From contig JAVXUO010002513.1 in assembly GCA_033065855.1 (NCBI GenBank), positions 62,001 through 126,000 of the forward strand: a DNA stretch of 64,000 nt, in the 5' to 3' direction. Made by a program: the position numbers and the translations under genes. Below are positions 1 through 11,605 of this stretch, in pieces. Source of the stretch: Escallonia rubra. Its lineage: Eukaryota; Streptophyta; Magnoliopsida; Escalloniales; Escalloniaceae. Numbering within the stretch: the stretch's first letter is position 1; each line of letters starts with the position of its first letter. The notes under the pieces were generated by a model that was not told where the DNA came from, did no database searches, and saw nothing but the letters and a program-made list of their open reading frames with translations.

Positions 1-944
1 AAGGCGGTTAGGGAAAGTACTCTAAATGAGTTCCCTGCTTGTTGACAGTGTCTCTTCTATTTACTTGAGACTGAGATGAGCATCCCATAAAATGGGACAT
101 CAATATGATGAGGATGGCCTATGAATTATGATCACTGGCCAAAGAGGATGAATGTCGCTCGAGCAGAGTCTGTCGAGTCTGGTCGAGTCCTGTCCGTCGT
201 GTCCATGTGCATTGCATTTGATTTTCTTTTGATGCTGATGATTTTGATGATTTGTATTTCAATGATGTTTATCTTTACGACCTTGGATTTCGGGTTCACT
301 TGGATAGTCGGTCAGTCAGTCCAGTCCATAAGAAGGCGGCAGTAATGTTGTTCTGTTGGGCCTTAAAGCCGCTCAGTCTAACGAAAGAAAAATTATCATT
401 TGACAATTATACTGATGTCAAAAATTTATTGGAACTCTTGATTCATTTCTATCGTTGAGATGATTATTATTTCTCCGAGTCTTTTGAATCATTTGTACAT
501 GATACTCCTCGTGTTGTCTTTACTTGGCAATTTGCGCTCATTCCTTATGTTGTATTGTGCAGGCTATAAGTTTGATCAAGGAGAACTTTCTAGAACGGAA
601 AAAGAAACAAGCTAGAAAAGTTGAGCAATGGGATCAGTTGTGTGAGGTAAGACCAGCTAGGAATGATGGGATAAAGATTGAGTTGCGAGAGAGGTTGTTA
701 AGAGTCCTACGACTACAGTCGTATATTAGGTTGTAAACATTCATGTTGTTTAAAGACCTGAAAGTCTTCCGCTGCAGTATGATGTATGTTTGTAAGAAAA
801 ACTTTTGTAAGGATGCATTTTGGAGCGTCTATTAATGATGTATGAGTATGAGGATGTAGTTACTCTGTATTCAGCACAGAGTTTTGAATATGATTATGGT
901 TGATAACTCAGCCCGGTGATGTCACCTGGGTTGAGGGTGTCACA
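1..944 (-). repeat. Probable LTR-end fragment of another retrotransposon inserted in the Tat element gag
   Basis: The similarity to the neighbouring gag begins abruptly at 945. The sequence just before it ends in GGGTGTCACA, which on the minus strand reads TGTGACACCC, a common start of plant Ty3/gypsy LTRs of Del/Tekay type. No conserved protein domain is readable in 1-944; the short open frames at 121-345 and 524-736 match nothing I recognise. I infer that this is the terminal part of an LTR, or an LTR plus internal sequence, whose other end lies left of the window. The expected flanking duplication would be GAGAT (945-949), with its partner outside the window. It could also be a solo LTR in either orientation. 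Confidence 0.45.
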
Positions 945-2365
945 GAGATGGAGCCTAATCCCTACCCAACGGAGTAACATCAAACAACCGGTCAAGTGGT
1001 GGATATGTCTCGCCCACCCACCCATGCCCCCATACACTTGCTATTGCTAGCACTTGTCATATATCATCCCTCTGTTACTCCTGCTCATCAGGTTTGCCCC
1101 GTCCGAAGGCTCGGGGCTCGCGGCACCCCAGCCAGCCATCATCCCTTGGCTGAACCTGAAGCACCATCCCCTCACTATGTCTCCAAGTCAAACTTCGACG
1201 CACTCCTCCACCACCTGTCACAGACTTCTGCTCCCGACTCATCACCCCGACTGACAGGCCACACACCATATGCCAACGACATAGCCGTCATACCGTACCC
1301 ACTCAAATACAAGTAACCCACCTTTGTGCTCTGTAACGGATGTGAGGGCAATGCCCGTGAGCACTTAACAAGATTCACCGGCTCATTGGAGCAATATGGC
1401 CCGGGCGATAGTTTGAAGTTGCGGGAGTTTCACAAGTCCCTCACAGGCTTGGCATACACTTGGTATCAACAGATCTCCGCAGGGACTATCAATTCTTGGA
1501 GTGAAATAGAACAACTCTTCTTGGACAAGTTCCACTACGAAGGCGAAAGGGTAACCATAGTGGATATCGCCGGTATACGCCAGAATCCCGGTGAAGACCT
1601 AAACAAATATGTGCACCGCTTTCACCTCAAATGTCTCAAGTGTGCAGATTTTAGTAAGGATGAGACTTTGGTTCCCATCTGCATAAAAAACATGAGTGAC
1701 ATCTACCGGGTGCATATCGAGAACCGGCAGTTGAGGTCATGGGGACACCTTAAGAAAACAGCCCGCCGTACTTACGAGTCGGTCGGCCTTGTCAAGCCGT
1801 GGAAGCCTTGCCCGCAGAATGCACTGCTGGCCTCAGCAAACACATCCGACACTCAGAGCAACACCACCAACAACAGTAACAGCTACACTAGCTTCAAGCG
1901 CCAGTTCCAAGATAGGGACCCACGTTCCGACAAGTGAAGACAACTGGAGACTGCCCCCGACTATCCATGTGATTTGAATATGATGAAAGAACTCTTGGCA
2001 GAATGGGTGACAAATGACCACAACTTCCAATTGCCACCAAGAGTTTCCAACTGCCACCAATGCGGACCAACATCACGGACGCGAAAAAGGCCAGACCCAA
2101 CTACTGCCCTTACTATCAAGCTCTTAGCCATCATCTCAAAGATTGCAATGGGCTACGCGTTATCTTTGCAAGGAAGGTCGCGTCAGGCAACCTAAAGTTA
2201 CGGAAGAACAACGATGTGCGTAGGCATCCTTACCTACACCATGGCAACAATAACCAGGAGCATCATGTGCTCATGGCCGTTACTGACCACATCGAGCCTA
2301 TCATCCCCGAAGCCCTTACGGAGGTCATTCCTACGGTCACACCTTGTGTGCCTTCCGCTCCTTAG
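945..2365 (+). pseudogene. gag: gag capsid/nucleocapsid, broken
   Basis: Gag would form the virus-like particle that packages the element RNA in the cytoplasm. The translation is collinear with the minus-strand gag at 22138-23876: both share EMEPNP near the left edge, then GNAREHLTRF, LREFHKSLTGL, VTIVDIAGIRQNPGEDL and a final CPYY/CPYH...C knuckle-like segment. The longest uninterrupted piece is 1326-1937. A TAA at 1315-1317 breaks the frame just before it, and the reading frame changes around 1940-2060, where the knuckle-like part continues in the 2060-2365 frame. The N-terminal ~150 codons seen in the other copy lie beyond the inserted sequence at 1-944. The family call is certain; the gene is not functional. 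Confidence 0.85.
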
Positions 2366-2574
2366 CCAGCGTCCTCAGCCGGACAAATGACAAAGATTAC
2401 TGTCTTTTTGATGAAATGGGGTTTTCACCCGCGGCACGGACCTACCTCTCGAACTGTCTGATCGAGGTCACCACAGGCCTCGGTCCTGAATGTTTCACCG
2501 CCCAAACTCAGACACATCCCTTCTACCGCATTCATTTTCTCAGATGAGGACTCACCACCAATCGAACACCACAA

Positions 2575-2830
2575 CCGACCGTTGTACCTCGAATGCACCG
2601 TTAATGGCACGGGCTTCCGCAACGCCTTAGTAGACTGCGGCGCCTCCATCAACATCATGCCTCTCATCACCTTGCAACGGGCTGGCATTCCCCTAAGAAA
2701 ATCATTCGTAACCCCGTCAAGATTACTGACTTTGGTCAGGGTCCCTAGTCGACCCTCGGCCATATCACTGTCGACCTCATGGTCAGAACTGTCCGTCGCG
2801 ACACTACTTTTCATGTGATAGACAGTGAGT
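2575..2830 (+). pseudogene. Retroviral-type aspartic protease remnant
   Basis: The frame reading LYLECTVNGTGFRNALVDCG continues with ASINIMPL. This is the pattern of a pepsin-like retrotransposon protease: a beta strand followed by D-x-G-(A/S), where D (codon 2633-2635) is the catalytic aspartate of the homodimer. Here the motif is DCGAS rather than the more usual DTGA or DGGS, which still keeps the Asp and Gly. The frame is lost after about 2760 and the flanking linkers contain stops. It sits between gag and RT as expected. Downstream, 2905-3560 holds only linker sequence with short open frames and no catalytic motif that I recognise. Confidence 0.7.
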
Positions 2831-3559
2831 CTGCCTTCCACCTCCTGCTTGGCTGACCTTGGATTCATGTTAACAAGGCCGTTCCCTCAACGTACCACCA
2901 GTGTGTGAAACTGGTGGCCGGTCCTGCAGGACATGAGGTAGCGATGACAATCCCCGTAACCAAGGCCCCCTTCGAATGTGCCGAATCTTACTTCGTCGAG
3001 GCCTCCTTCTTCACTAAGCTTGCTGAGGATGGTGAGAATGCTACTCATATACATTCCACCAAGTTGCCAAATTGGGATGAGCTATGTGGAAACAATCCTC
3101 CCAACTCCAAGACCAAGAAAAGTACCAAGAATAAATGATCAACATCAGCGCACCGCCCGCTGTCACAACCAACTCCCCGCCTTCATCCCCCAAGTCCAAG
3201 AAACAAAAACCTGAACCAACCTTCCAACGCATCGTCAAAGACAAAAAAGTGATCTACCAGTTATGACGGTGTGCGGGGGCTTCAGGTGGTTTGTCATTTG
3301 ACCCCCTCGACCCCGACCCGCCCACAGAGATAGAATGGTGTTGCGCGGTCGAGCATTGCCAGCCAAACCCCGAGCTTACCCCGGGCGCTGCCCTGCCCTG
3401 CTATGAAGATGGCCCTCGACCGCAGGCCGAAGATCTTGAAGAAATCAACATGGCTAACCCGGGCGAGGAACCTCAATTAACATACATTGGCACAAAACTC
3501 ACCCCGGGCCGAAGAGAGAAATTGGTTACCCTCATTCATGAATATCATGATGCATTGGC

Positions 3560-4440
3560 ATGAAGTTACAATGAAATGCCTAGATTGGATCCCGCCTTGG
3601 TGACGCACTATCTTAACATCGCTACCGGTTCTAGCCCTGTCCGACAACATCCGCAGTCTTTCCGCCCTGAGCTCGAATTAAAGATTAAACAAGAGATAGA
3701 GTGACTTCTGCAGGCTGGCTTTATTGAGCCTATCACTCACCCCATATCTCTGGCCAATGTTGTCCCTGTACAAAAGAAGAATGGCCAAGTCCGCGTTTGT
3801 ATTGACTTTCGGGACTTGAACAAAGCATGCCCCAAAGACGAGTTCCCATTGCCCAACATCGACATGCTTACGGAGGCTACCGTCAGACACGAGACCTTAT
3901 CTTTCATGGATGGTTTTGTCGGCTACAACCAAATTTGAATGAACCTGGCCGACTGTGCCAAGACCGCCTTTCGAACACCCATGGGTAACTTTTGTTGGAA
4001 GGTCATGCCCTTCGGTCTCAAGAATGCGGGTGCTACCTATCAAAGGGTGATGATTGCCATCTTCCACGACATGATACACCATAGAGTGGAAGACTACGTT
4101 GATGATCTCATTATCAAGTCTAAGAAAGAAAGTGATCACCTCGCGAACCTCCGAGCAGTCTTTGATCGTTGTCGCCAGTACAATATGTGGATTAACCCGT
4201 TGAAATGTACCTTTGGAGTTTCCTCCGGAAAATTCCTTGGCTTCTTGGTCAGTCGATAGGGCATCGACGTTGACCCTTCTAAGGCCGCCACTATCCAAGA
4301 GATGCCCCCTCCCAAGAGCACCAAACAGTTGAAGAGCTTCCTCGGCAAGGTTTCGTATCTCCACCGATTCATCCCTACCTTGGCCGAACTTATCACACCC
4401 TTCTAGCATTTGACGCGCAAGAGCGCACCGTGGAGTTGGG
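3560..4440 (+). pseudogene. pol: Ty3/gypsy reverse transcriptase, interrupted by stops
   Basis: RT copies the element RNA into DNA inside the particle. Readable motifs in order are QAGFIEPITHP, VRVCIDFRDLNKACPKDEFP (palm region A), MPFGLKNAGATYQR (region B) and YVDD at 4095-4106 (the catalytic aspartates, intact), followed by FLGFLVSR and QLKSFLGKVSYLHRFIP from the connection region. In-frame stops occur at 3936-3938 (TGA after NQI), 4257-4259 (TAG) and about 4405. The active-site residues themselves survive, so decay is through stops rather than loss of motif. The similarity pattern is that of plant Tat-type elements. Confidence 0.88.
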
Positions 4441-4760
4441 GTGCGCCCCAACAATAAGCATTCGAACAGATCAAGGTGGTTCTCATGTCACCGCAGACCA
4501 TGGTCGTGCCACAACGAGGTATAACACTCTTTCTTTACTTGACCTCCACGCCCAGATCCATAAAGGCATTGCTTGCCCAAGAGGTGGATGGCGTGGAGCG
4601 TCCAATTTATTATCTCAGTCGATCAATCAAGGAACCCGAAGCCAATTACTCTGAGCTCGAGAAGCACTACTTAGCCTTGGTCTACGCCTCGCAAAAAATT
4701 CGACACTACTTTTTGTCGCACCAGATCACACTTGTCACCAAGGCTTATCCCCTATGATAC
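4441..4760 (+). pseudogene. gypsy RNase H domain
   Basis: The frame 4476-4757 reads a segment ending in RPIYYLSRSIKEPEANYSEL, then EKHYLALVYASQKIRHYFL. This is the typical gypsy-type RNase H fused behind RT (segment of the pattern IYYxSR...E..YS..EK..LA...A..KLR.YF). It would degrade the RNA strand during reverse transcription. A frame change from the RT segment around 4405-4476 and a stop after 4757 show that the polyprotein is broken on both sides. Confidence 0.75.
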
Positions 4761-4899
4761 ATGCTCACACGCCCTGCCCTGTCTGGCCGGCATACCCGTT
4801 GGTTGCTACTTTTGGCCGAGTTCGGCTTATCCATCAAGAATCCTACAGCTCTACGGAGCCAAGCACTTACAGACCTATTGGCCTTCTTCCCACGCCAAC

Positions 4900-5471
4900 A
4901 ATATGATCCGACCTCAGATCAATTACCTGGGGAGGAGACGGCCCTGATCGTCGACATTGATGAATTATGGACGCTTGAGTTCGACGGCTCAACCACTAGC
5001 AAAGATCCCCATGGAACTCCACTCCGGCAAGGGGGTGCCGACATAGTCCTTTGAAATCCAGGGGGTGTTACCATATCCCTATCCTTCAAACTGGTATTCC
5101 CGGTATCCAACAATGAAGCTGAGCACGAGGCCCTTGTCATTGGCCTCATGCTGGCTGCTAGTATGGGGGCTAAATCATTATGCGTGAAAGGGGACTCAAA
5201 CTTGATAATGAAACAGGCTGACAGAGAGTTCGCAGTCAAGGAGCCAGCCTTGGCACCTTATCGTGCCATTGTGCAACACTTGGAAGGAAGACTTGGCCAT
5301 GTCCACTATGAACATCACAACAGGTGCCACAACAGACATGCAGACAGCTTGGCCACGATCGCGTCAAAGATAGAAGTTGACGGTGAACAGCGCATGCTAA
5401 CCATAATCAGGAGGATAGAACCATGTACCTCATTGAACTTAGTCCCGAAGGACACTACTGCAGACGATTGA
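4900..5471 (+). pseudogene. Second (archaeal-type) RNase H of the Tat lineage
   Basis: After a tether segment the frame reads LWTLEFDGSTTS and then, past one in-frame TGA at 5052-5054, FPVSNNEAEHEALVIGL, ILxKGDSNLI-type residues (CVKGDSNLIMKQADREF) and a HxxNxxAD-like end (NRCHNRHADSLA). D in FDGS, E in NNEAEHEAL, D in GDSN and D in HADS correspond to the D-E-D-D set of RNase H. A second RNase H of this type between the first one and integrase is a known feature of Tat elements and of chromoviral relatives that gained an archaeal-like RNase H. All four acidic residues are present despite the stop. Confidence 0.8.
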
Positions 5472-5919
5472 AGGCAGCCGATCGTCGACCAACTTAAGGC
5501 GCCATCTCTTGCTTCTGCCTCTACCCTTACAGACTTTTTGATGTTAGGAGACGTCTTGTACAGACGATGTCCCGGAGGCATTCTGACCAGGTGTTTGTCA
5601 CCGGAAGAAGCAAAGCACAAACTACAGCTCGACCATCAGAAGTGTTGTGGCCTCGACGGTCCCCCTATACCGTCACCTCAAGCGCATGGGCCTCTTTTGG
5701 CCATCCATGGCCAATGATGCTTCACATGTACAATAGCATTGTCCTGAATGCCTATATGCGCCAGATAATGCGGAAACTCTTATTATCAACGTCGAGGGTG
5801 ACTGGTGTCAGCCTTTCATCCAATATCTATCTCATGGGATTCTACCACCTAATCGTAGCTTGGCACGATCCATCAAACGGAAATTGGTCAGATAGTTTGT
5901 AACGGAAGGCGAGTTGTTT

Positions 5920-7022
5920 CGCAAAGGATTTTCAGGGTGCGCCCTGCGATGCTTGTAAGGTGCCCAAGCCGTGGAAATGATTAATGAAGTGCACAATGGT
6001 GCTTGTGGGGAACATCAATGATCTCAAAAGTTGTACGCAGAACTGCTAAGGTTAGGGTACTATTGGCCGACTATGGAATCTGATTCCATCTCCCATGTCC
6101 GACACTGCCAACTCTGCCAGAGACATGCTGACAAAATGCACACGTCGACGTCCGACCTTCGCATGATCGTGGCCCCTTGGCCATTTCACTCTTGGGCTCT
6201 CGACCTCATTGGCCCCATACACCCGCTGTCGAAGGGTCACATATGGATCATGGTCACGACAGAGTGTTTCATAAAATGGGTCGAAGCCATACCTCTGCGA
6301 AGAGTCACGGGGGGCGTCATTGCCAACTTCTTACGCGATCACATCATCTGTCGCTTCGGCATCCCCCGGTGCATCATCTCCGACAACGGCACGCCATTCA
6401 TCAACAGAGATGTTCGAACTCTCATGGAAGCGGACGACATCAACCATGCCACATCAACCCCTTACTACCCACAAGGGAATGGTCAAGCTAAAGCTTCTAA
6501 CAAAACTCTATTGCGGGTACTGTCACGAATGGTCCATGATGCGAGTGGCTCATGGTCCGAAAAGCTAAGCCTTGCACTTTGAGCTTACAGAACTTTCAGG
6601 CACACAGCCACGAAGGCCACACCCTTTTCCCTTGTCTACGCGGACGAGTGTGTGGTACCAGCCGATATTGTAGTTGCCTAGGCTAAACTCTCCCTAAGCA
6701 GTGGTCTCGGGGAGGAGAAAACCAGAATGGTGGCCCTTGAGGGCCTTGCGTCATGCGTCGAATGAAGAAATATAATGAACAACTTGTGAAAGCCTACGTG
6801 AAGACAGTCAAGCCTCGGTCCTTTGTAGAAGGCGACCTCGTCCTCCAAGCCGCCAAGCATGTACGTGCCAACCTGTCAGCCTCTAAGTTCACACCAAACT
6901 GGGAAGGACCATTTGAAGTACATACAGCCATAAACAACGGTTTCTACCTCCTGCTTAATCCAGATGACGGACAGATCACAGCCCCCGTCAACGGCCGCTA
7001 CCTGAAAAAATATTATGCATAA
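5920..7022 (+). pseudogene. Integrase with catalytic Glu replaced by Lys
   Basis: The zinc-binding HHCC module reads HNGACGEH at about 5980-6010, then CQLCQ at about 6105. A TGA lies between the two halves. The core (6031-6582) has the first catalytic Asp in LDLIGP (6202-6204), the second in SDNGTPF (6382-6384), and then, at exactly the D-35-E spacing, GNGQAKASNKT where the family has GQAEASNKT. The third catalytic residue is therefore Lys (AAA, 6490-6492). The C-terminal domain continues in another frame at 6753-7022 (FVEGDLVL, FTPNWEGPFEV, NGRYLKKYY), the usual plant gypsy integrase tail. Integration activity would be lost even without the stops. Confidence 0.88.
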
Positions 7023-7499
7023 CCCGCTGCGGATTATTCCCCCCAGTCCTACCCGCCCACTGTTTAGAACATTTACACAATATTTTTTTGTATATGCACA
7101 CATGTTTATGACTTGTAACTTTTTTTTCCTTATTACAAGTTCTTCCTTATGTAATGACATTTTGGCCCAAGTACTATCAATACAGTCATTCTGCTACATA
7201 CACTCGTGTTTATCATACATTTATTTTCATTTATGGTCACCAAGTCATTTGTTCTCGGCGGGGAGGAGGGAACACCAGCAGGCAGCCATCATATGCAAGA
7301 CGTTCAACCATCGCAACAAAAAAATAAGCACACAATGCATCAACCACAAGAAATAACCACAAGACAACAATCAGCCATACTCATAACATCAACATATACA
7401 ATATATATTCGGAGTTTTCTGGCCACTATCAGATGCTCTTACTACATCAAAGTATCAGTCACCCTACGGAAAACTAGATAATAAAGCTGTAGCCGAATG
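7023..7499 (+). other. Spacer between pol and antisense gene
   Basis: This AT-rich stretch follows the integrase tail. I see no conserved domain, tRNA or repeat array. It separates the 3' end of the sense polyprotein from the 3' end of the convergently oriented plant-mobile-domain gene, so it may hold the transcript ends of both. Confidence 0.4.
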
Positions 7500-9825
7500 C
7501 GCGCTAAAAGCCTCCAATGTCTGACGCTGAGCCTGCAGCGTCGACCATCCAGCCTCAAACTCGGCCTGCTGCCTCAGTCGCTGGGCCTCTCAAACCTCCA
7601 CCTCGGCATGTCGCCTCTGTAAGTCGCCAAGTTGTCTCTATAGGTCGGTCAACTGCCTCTCTATGTATGCGACCTACCCGTCAATCCCAGCCAGCTCCCC
7701 AGCTATCTCTGATCGCTCCACCTCCAACCTAGTTCATTGCCTCTCCAGTAACGTCTCCTTCATGCGCACAAGGGCCATCATCTCCCCCATAGCCCCCATT
7801 CGCTCCTCGACCTAAAGAAGTTCGCCAACCAGTCCAACTGTAGGCCCAGTGATGTAAACGACACGAACTCTGACAGTGACCGACTGATGAACTCCGCGGT
7901 CCAACCTGCCGGCGGCACACTAACAAATGGCAGAAACCACTCCATAAATCCCGCATACACCCACCTCTGCAGTACTGGGTTGCCCACCGTCACCTCCTCA
8001 AATGTCTGTAGGAAAGCTGCCTTCACCAGCTCCAGCCAACGCACCGTCTCGACAGGAAACTGGAGACCCTCCCACGATGCCACATATGTCTGCCTACTTG
8101 AGGAGCCCCTACTGGCCTCTCCAATTGCTGCCCCACTCTCACCCACTACAGGCGTCTCCGACACTCCTCCTGCCGTCTGGACACCAACGGTCTTTAGTGC
8201 ATCACTAGTAGTGTTACACCAGCCTCGATCGCCGACCCCGACAACGCGTCCTACTGACGCTCCACAATAGGCTGAACCGGCATCTCCCGCTCATGCTTCG
8301 GGGCTACAACCACAGGATCCAGCTCCGTCGGGTCCTCATGCTCCCCTACCGTGGCCTCTGTCTCTGTGCCCATCCACCAGTAGCCACTGGCATCAAACAT
8401 CAGCGACTCGTCCACCGGTCCACCGTATAGGTCCTCTACTATCTCCTCAGCGCCTGACAATGGACTCACCCTTCTACTCACCCCGGCCTCTGAAGTGCTG
8501 GCCGCCTCTGTTTCATCCCTATCTGTTCGCCCACTAGCCTCGGCTGCCATCGTCTCCTCCGCTTCGGCAGCGACACCCGCATCGTTGCCTCCTTTAACCG
8601 CCTGCTCCTCATGCTCCTATCAAAGTCACCGTCAATGCAGGAACATCCAGTCCACGTATGTCATCACCTGATACCGCCCATGTGATCGCTTCACATCATT
8701 CACGAACTGATCTAGCGGGGAGTACAGTGTGCCCATATATACGGGAGCTAGCCCGACACGCTTGCCCTGCGCCATCCGAATAGCCAAGGGAAACACCCTC
8801 GGGGAAATACCGTCCTTCGGCATCCCCTCAAACACAAATTTGCAAGCACATAACAACTCATTATACATGACAAGACTAACATACCGCATATACATGCATA
8901 CCGTAAATCGACAATACAACGCTTACCTCGACATGAACATCGCCAAGAATGCCACCATCTCACACCGCTCATTCTTCTGATACGGCCCTGTCACGAAATG
9001 GGCGGCATTGCCCAACTTCTGTCCTAACTTTGCCTGTGGTATCCCATAGAACAATCAGAGTCACCCACCGCACATCCCCTTCCGGTGCTGCCTCGTCTCT
9101 GACAAGATATCTAGTAGCTGTGTCTGCAACAGTCGCTCATCTCCACTCAGTCGCGTCACCCGTGCATCCAACTCCCCGTGCATCGGCAACCCTGTCAGCA
9201 TGAGCACATCAAGCAGCGTCGGCCCGATCTCTCCAAACTCGGTCATAAAGGTATTGACTGTGTGTTCCACCTCGACAGCAGTAGGGTCATCCCAGGCGTA
9301 TCCGTATACAACTCCAGTCCCCTCCCGATAATATCTATCGCTGGCAATAACCTCAATGTCTGCAACAGCCCCGCCCACCGCGGCGTCTCCACCATATGCT
9401 CGCACCAGAAGTCCCACCCTATTGGCATCACACTATGGCCCGTGAAAACCACAGGCGACCAGGGTATATCCTCCCTCTTCACCAACAACCCCGGTACATA
9501 TCTCGGCGACATCACATGCGCCTCCTCCCAGCTCGGAGCCCGCAAATATGGCGACGACACTCGTGGCTCCTCTCCCATCGACGGACCACTCCACGGTACC
9601 GTGAAAAGCTCCATCAGTCACCCGGATGCCCAACTCCCTCCACAGCTTCCGGTTAGGTGCGCACGGTACCATTCCCTTCATTCCCAGCAGTGTGTTCATC
9701 TTGTCTGGGTCCGGATCATACGTCCTCACTGAACCATCGTCAAAGGTCAATGGCACTTCTGTCTCCCCACCAAGCGCAGCTGCAGCTTCATCTATCGACA
9801 GCGCTAGCACGGGCTCCGTTCTCAT
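7500..9825 (-). pseudogene. Antisense plant mobile domain (aminotransferase-like) gene carried by the Tat element
   Basis: Read on the minus strand, fragments in three frames form one collinear protein. From N- to C-terminus: a leader (9433-9825), a segment with GWDFWCEHMVETPRWAGLLQ (in 9243-9614), FMTEFGEIGPTLLDVLMLTG followed by LP (about 9185-9237), VGLAPVYMGTLYSPLDQFVN and GRYQVMTYVDWMFL (8632-8919), and acidic/Ser-rich C-terminal parts (8251-8550 and 7778-8164). The FGE(I/M)xPTLxDVxMLTGLP block is the signature of the plant mobile domain (PMD, PF10536), known from host MAIL/MAIN proteins and from antisense ORFs of Tat elements. At least three frameshifts or stops make it a pseudogene. 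Its role in the element is unknown; the host homologues act in silencing and genome stability. Confidence 0.78.
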
Positions 9826-10442
9826 GACCTGCGGTTGTCACGATGCGCTAACCGCCGTACCTCGCGACTTCTCCCACATCTCCTGCTTCACTTTCTTCAG
9901 CACCGGCGTCGGCTCTGTAGGCGTGGCCCTCACTCTCACCACTGCCGCCGACCCCCTTGCACCTGCCGACCCACCTGCGCCCGTCGACCCCCTTGACCCC
10001 ACCGACCCCCCCACGCGGGCCGAGGCCCCTTCTCTTCCCCTTTCCCCGTTGCCCGCTGCACCCGCCTAGCTCCCATGGCTGGCCGACCCACCACGGGTGG
10101 CCGAGCCTCCCCTTCTCTCTCTCTCCTCCCTTCTTCCCCTCTTCCCTCTCTTTCCCCTGAATCGGCCGACCCCCTGGGGTCGTCGACCCTCCCCGAACGG
10201 CCGACCCCCTCCCCTTTCCCCCTTCCCCTCTTCCTTCCCTCTACCCACCACCAGAGCTGACCCCTACCCGCCGACCCCCTACACCGGCCGACTCCTCGGC
10301 CATTTCCTTCCCTTCTCTCACCATCTCTTTTCTTCTCTCTCTCTTTTCTCTTGAATGTAATGTGCAAATGAAAATTCTGCAAGACTTTTTCTCTCTCTTT
10401 ATATATAGGTGGGCCAACATTCAATCTTGACCACCAATTCAA
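9826..10442 (-). other. GC/CT-rich leader of the antisense gene
   Basis: On the + strand this is a pyrimidine-rich tract with many CCGACCCC-like words; on the minus strand it lies between the TATA-like box at 10398-10407 and the plant-mobile-domain reading frame. An open frame at 9936-10442 (-) is Arg/Gly/Glu-rich and looks like translated low complexity. I therefore read this region as promoter-proximal leader or a degraded N-terminus of the antisense gene. Confidence 0.4.
10398..10407 (-). promoter_or_regulatory. TATA-like box for the antisense gene
   Basis: The + strand TTTATATATA reads TATATATAAA on the minus strand. It lies upstream of the antisense plant-mobile-domain gene and inside the element, away from the LTR promoter. 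A separate promoter for this gene is an inference from position and sequence. Confidence 0.45.
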
Positions 10443-10780
10443 AATTCAAATCAAAACTTTTCCCTCCAAAACCCAACAACTCTATTTTCAAACGGATAAG
10501 GTTCTTAGCGCTGACTTTATTTTTTATCGCTATGTGTCCATAAAAAATCGTCACAACATTTTTCAAAAATTCATATTTTCCTCTATCCAAATTTGCACGC
10601 ATTCCCAATTTTCGCAACGCAACTTCTATTTTTAGTGCTAAACTACGGCACACATCTACGTACATCCTTTGCATTACAATTTCTTGTTCGCTATTTTACA
10701 AAATTCACGCTACCCTATTGCAAGTTACACCGTTTATGCGTGCGGCGCCCACTCGGGTTGCCCCTCCGCGCACACCACGC
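10443..10780 (+). other. Untranslated stretch before the 3' LTR
   Basis: This is AT-rich sequence with no readable domain. It ends in a GC-rich stretch (10741-10780) that resembles the sequence next to the PPT of the second element (19387-19430, minus strand), so that part is conserved between the two families. Confidence 0.5.
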
Positions 10781-10792
10781 GCAGGGGGCTTA
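10781..10792 (+). promoter_or_regulatory. Polypurine tract of the Tat element
   Basis: GCAGGGGGCTTA immediately precedes the TGTTCCC start of the 3' LTR. The identical 12 bases precede the 3' LTR of the minus-strand element (19375-19386). The position and the purine run fit the plus-strand primer of reverse transcription. Confidence 0.75.
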
Positions 10793-10997
10793 TGTTCCCA
10801 ATCTATTCAGGTCGCACTAGGGGACCTATTTTGTGCGACACATCACGCATTCAACGGTCAATTATTCAACGCTATCAACTGGTCAAAATGCATCTTTCAT
10901 CGAACATTTATGACAAACATATTCTTGTCGCCAAAGTAGCGACGTCAGCGGCACCAACACTTGAAAAACATGCAAGTGAGCACCGTTGCCTCGAGAG

Positions 10998-11128
10998 CTC
11001 GGCCACCTCCTTCAAAAGGGGGGGTCGGCCACCTCCTTAAAGAGGGGGTCGACCACCTAATTCAAAGAGGGGTCGGCAACCCTCTTTAAGGAGAGGTCGG
11101 CCACCATCTTCAAAGGGGGGTTGACCGC
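10998..11128 (+). repeat. Short tandem array in the LTR U3
   Basis: About four imperfect units of ~33 bp of the pattern GTCGGCCACCTCCTTCAAAG followed by a G-run are visible. They lie in U3, upstream of the LTR TATA box. Confidence 0.65.
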
Positions 11129-11444
11129 TCTTGTCTAGGGAGGCTGCATGCATCTCCTTTTGCATATTCAAGCGCATTCTCTCCAATGCTCACCCATCAA
11201 ACATGGCCGCACAATGCTCATTGTCACCCGTGTACCATCGCCATGATGACAGTCGCTCGCGGCCGCACATTATTTTCTGGGCACCGTCTCCGCGACGACC
11301 ATCGCTCGCACGCTCTCTAATATTCATCCGCGCCCGTGCGCCGCGCCACTTCCATCACGTGCCCGCGGCACCAGGTATTGTCTCGCGACGGTCGTCGCTG
11401 CGCCCATGCACCACAATCATATTACATCATTCCAGGAGGCTCCG

Positions 11445-11605
11445 CTCATAGTACTCCGGCACGAGGACCCTCCGCAGCGGGATGTGCTCGTTACCACAAA
11501 GCCATCGACGTTTTCATTCCCGGGGGCTCCGCTCGTAGTGCTCCTACACGAAGACCCTCCGCAGTGGGATGGGCTCGTTACTGCAAAGCCATCGCCGCCT
11601 GGGGT
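11445..11605 (+). repeat. Two-copy direct repeat in the LTR U3
   Basis: Two ~80-bp imperfect copies each contain GGCTCCGCTC, ACCCTCCGCAG and GCTCGTTAC...AAAGCCATCG. They belong to the same U3 region as the 33-bp array. Confidence 0.6.

Noticed and set aside
9936..10442. 168-codon minus-strand Arg/Gly/Glu-rich frame as a separate gene
   Set aside because: It is the translation of a C/T-rich tract and lies in the leader of the antisense PMD gene.
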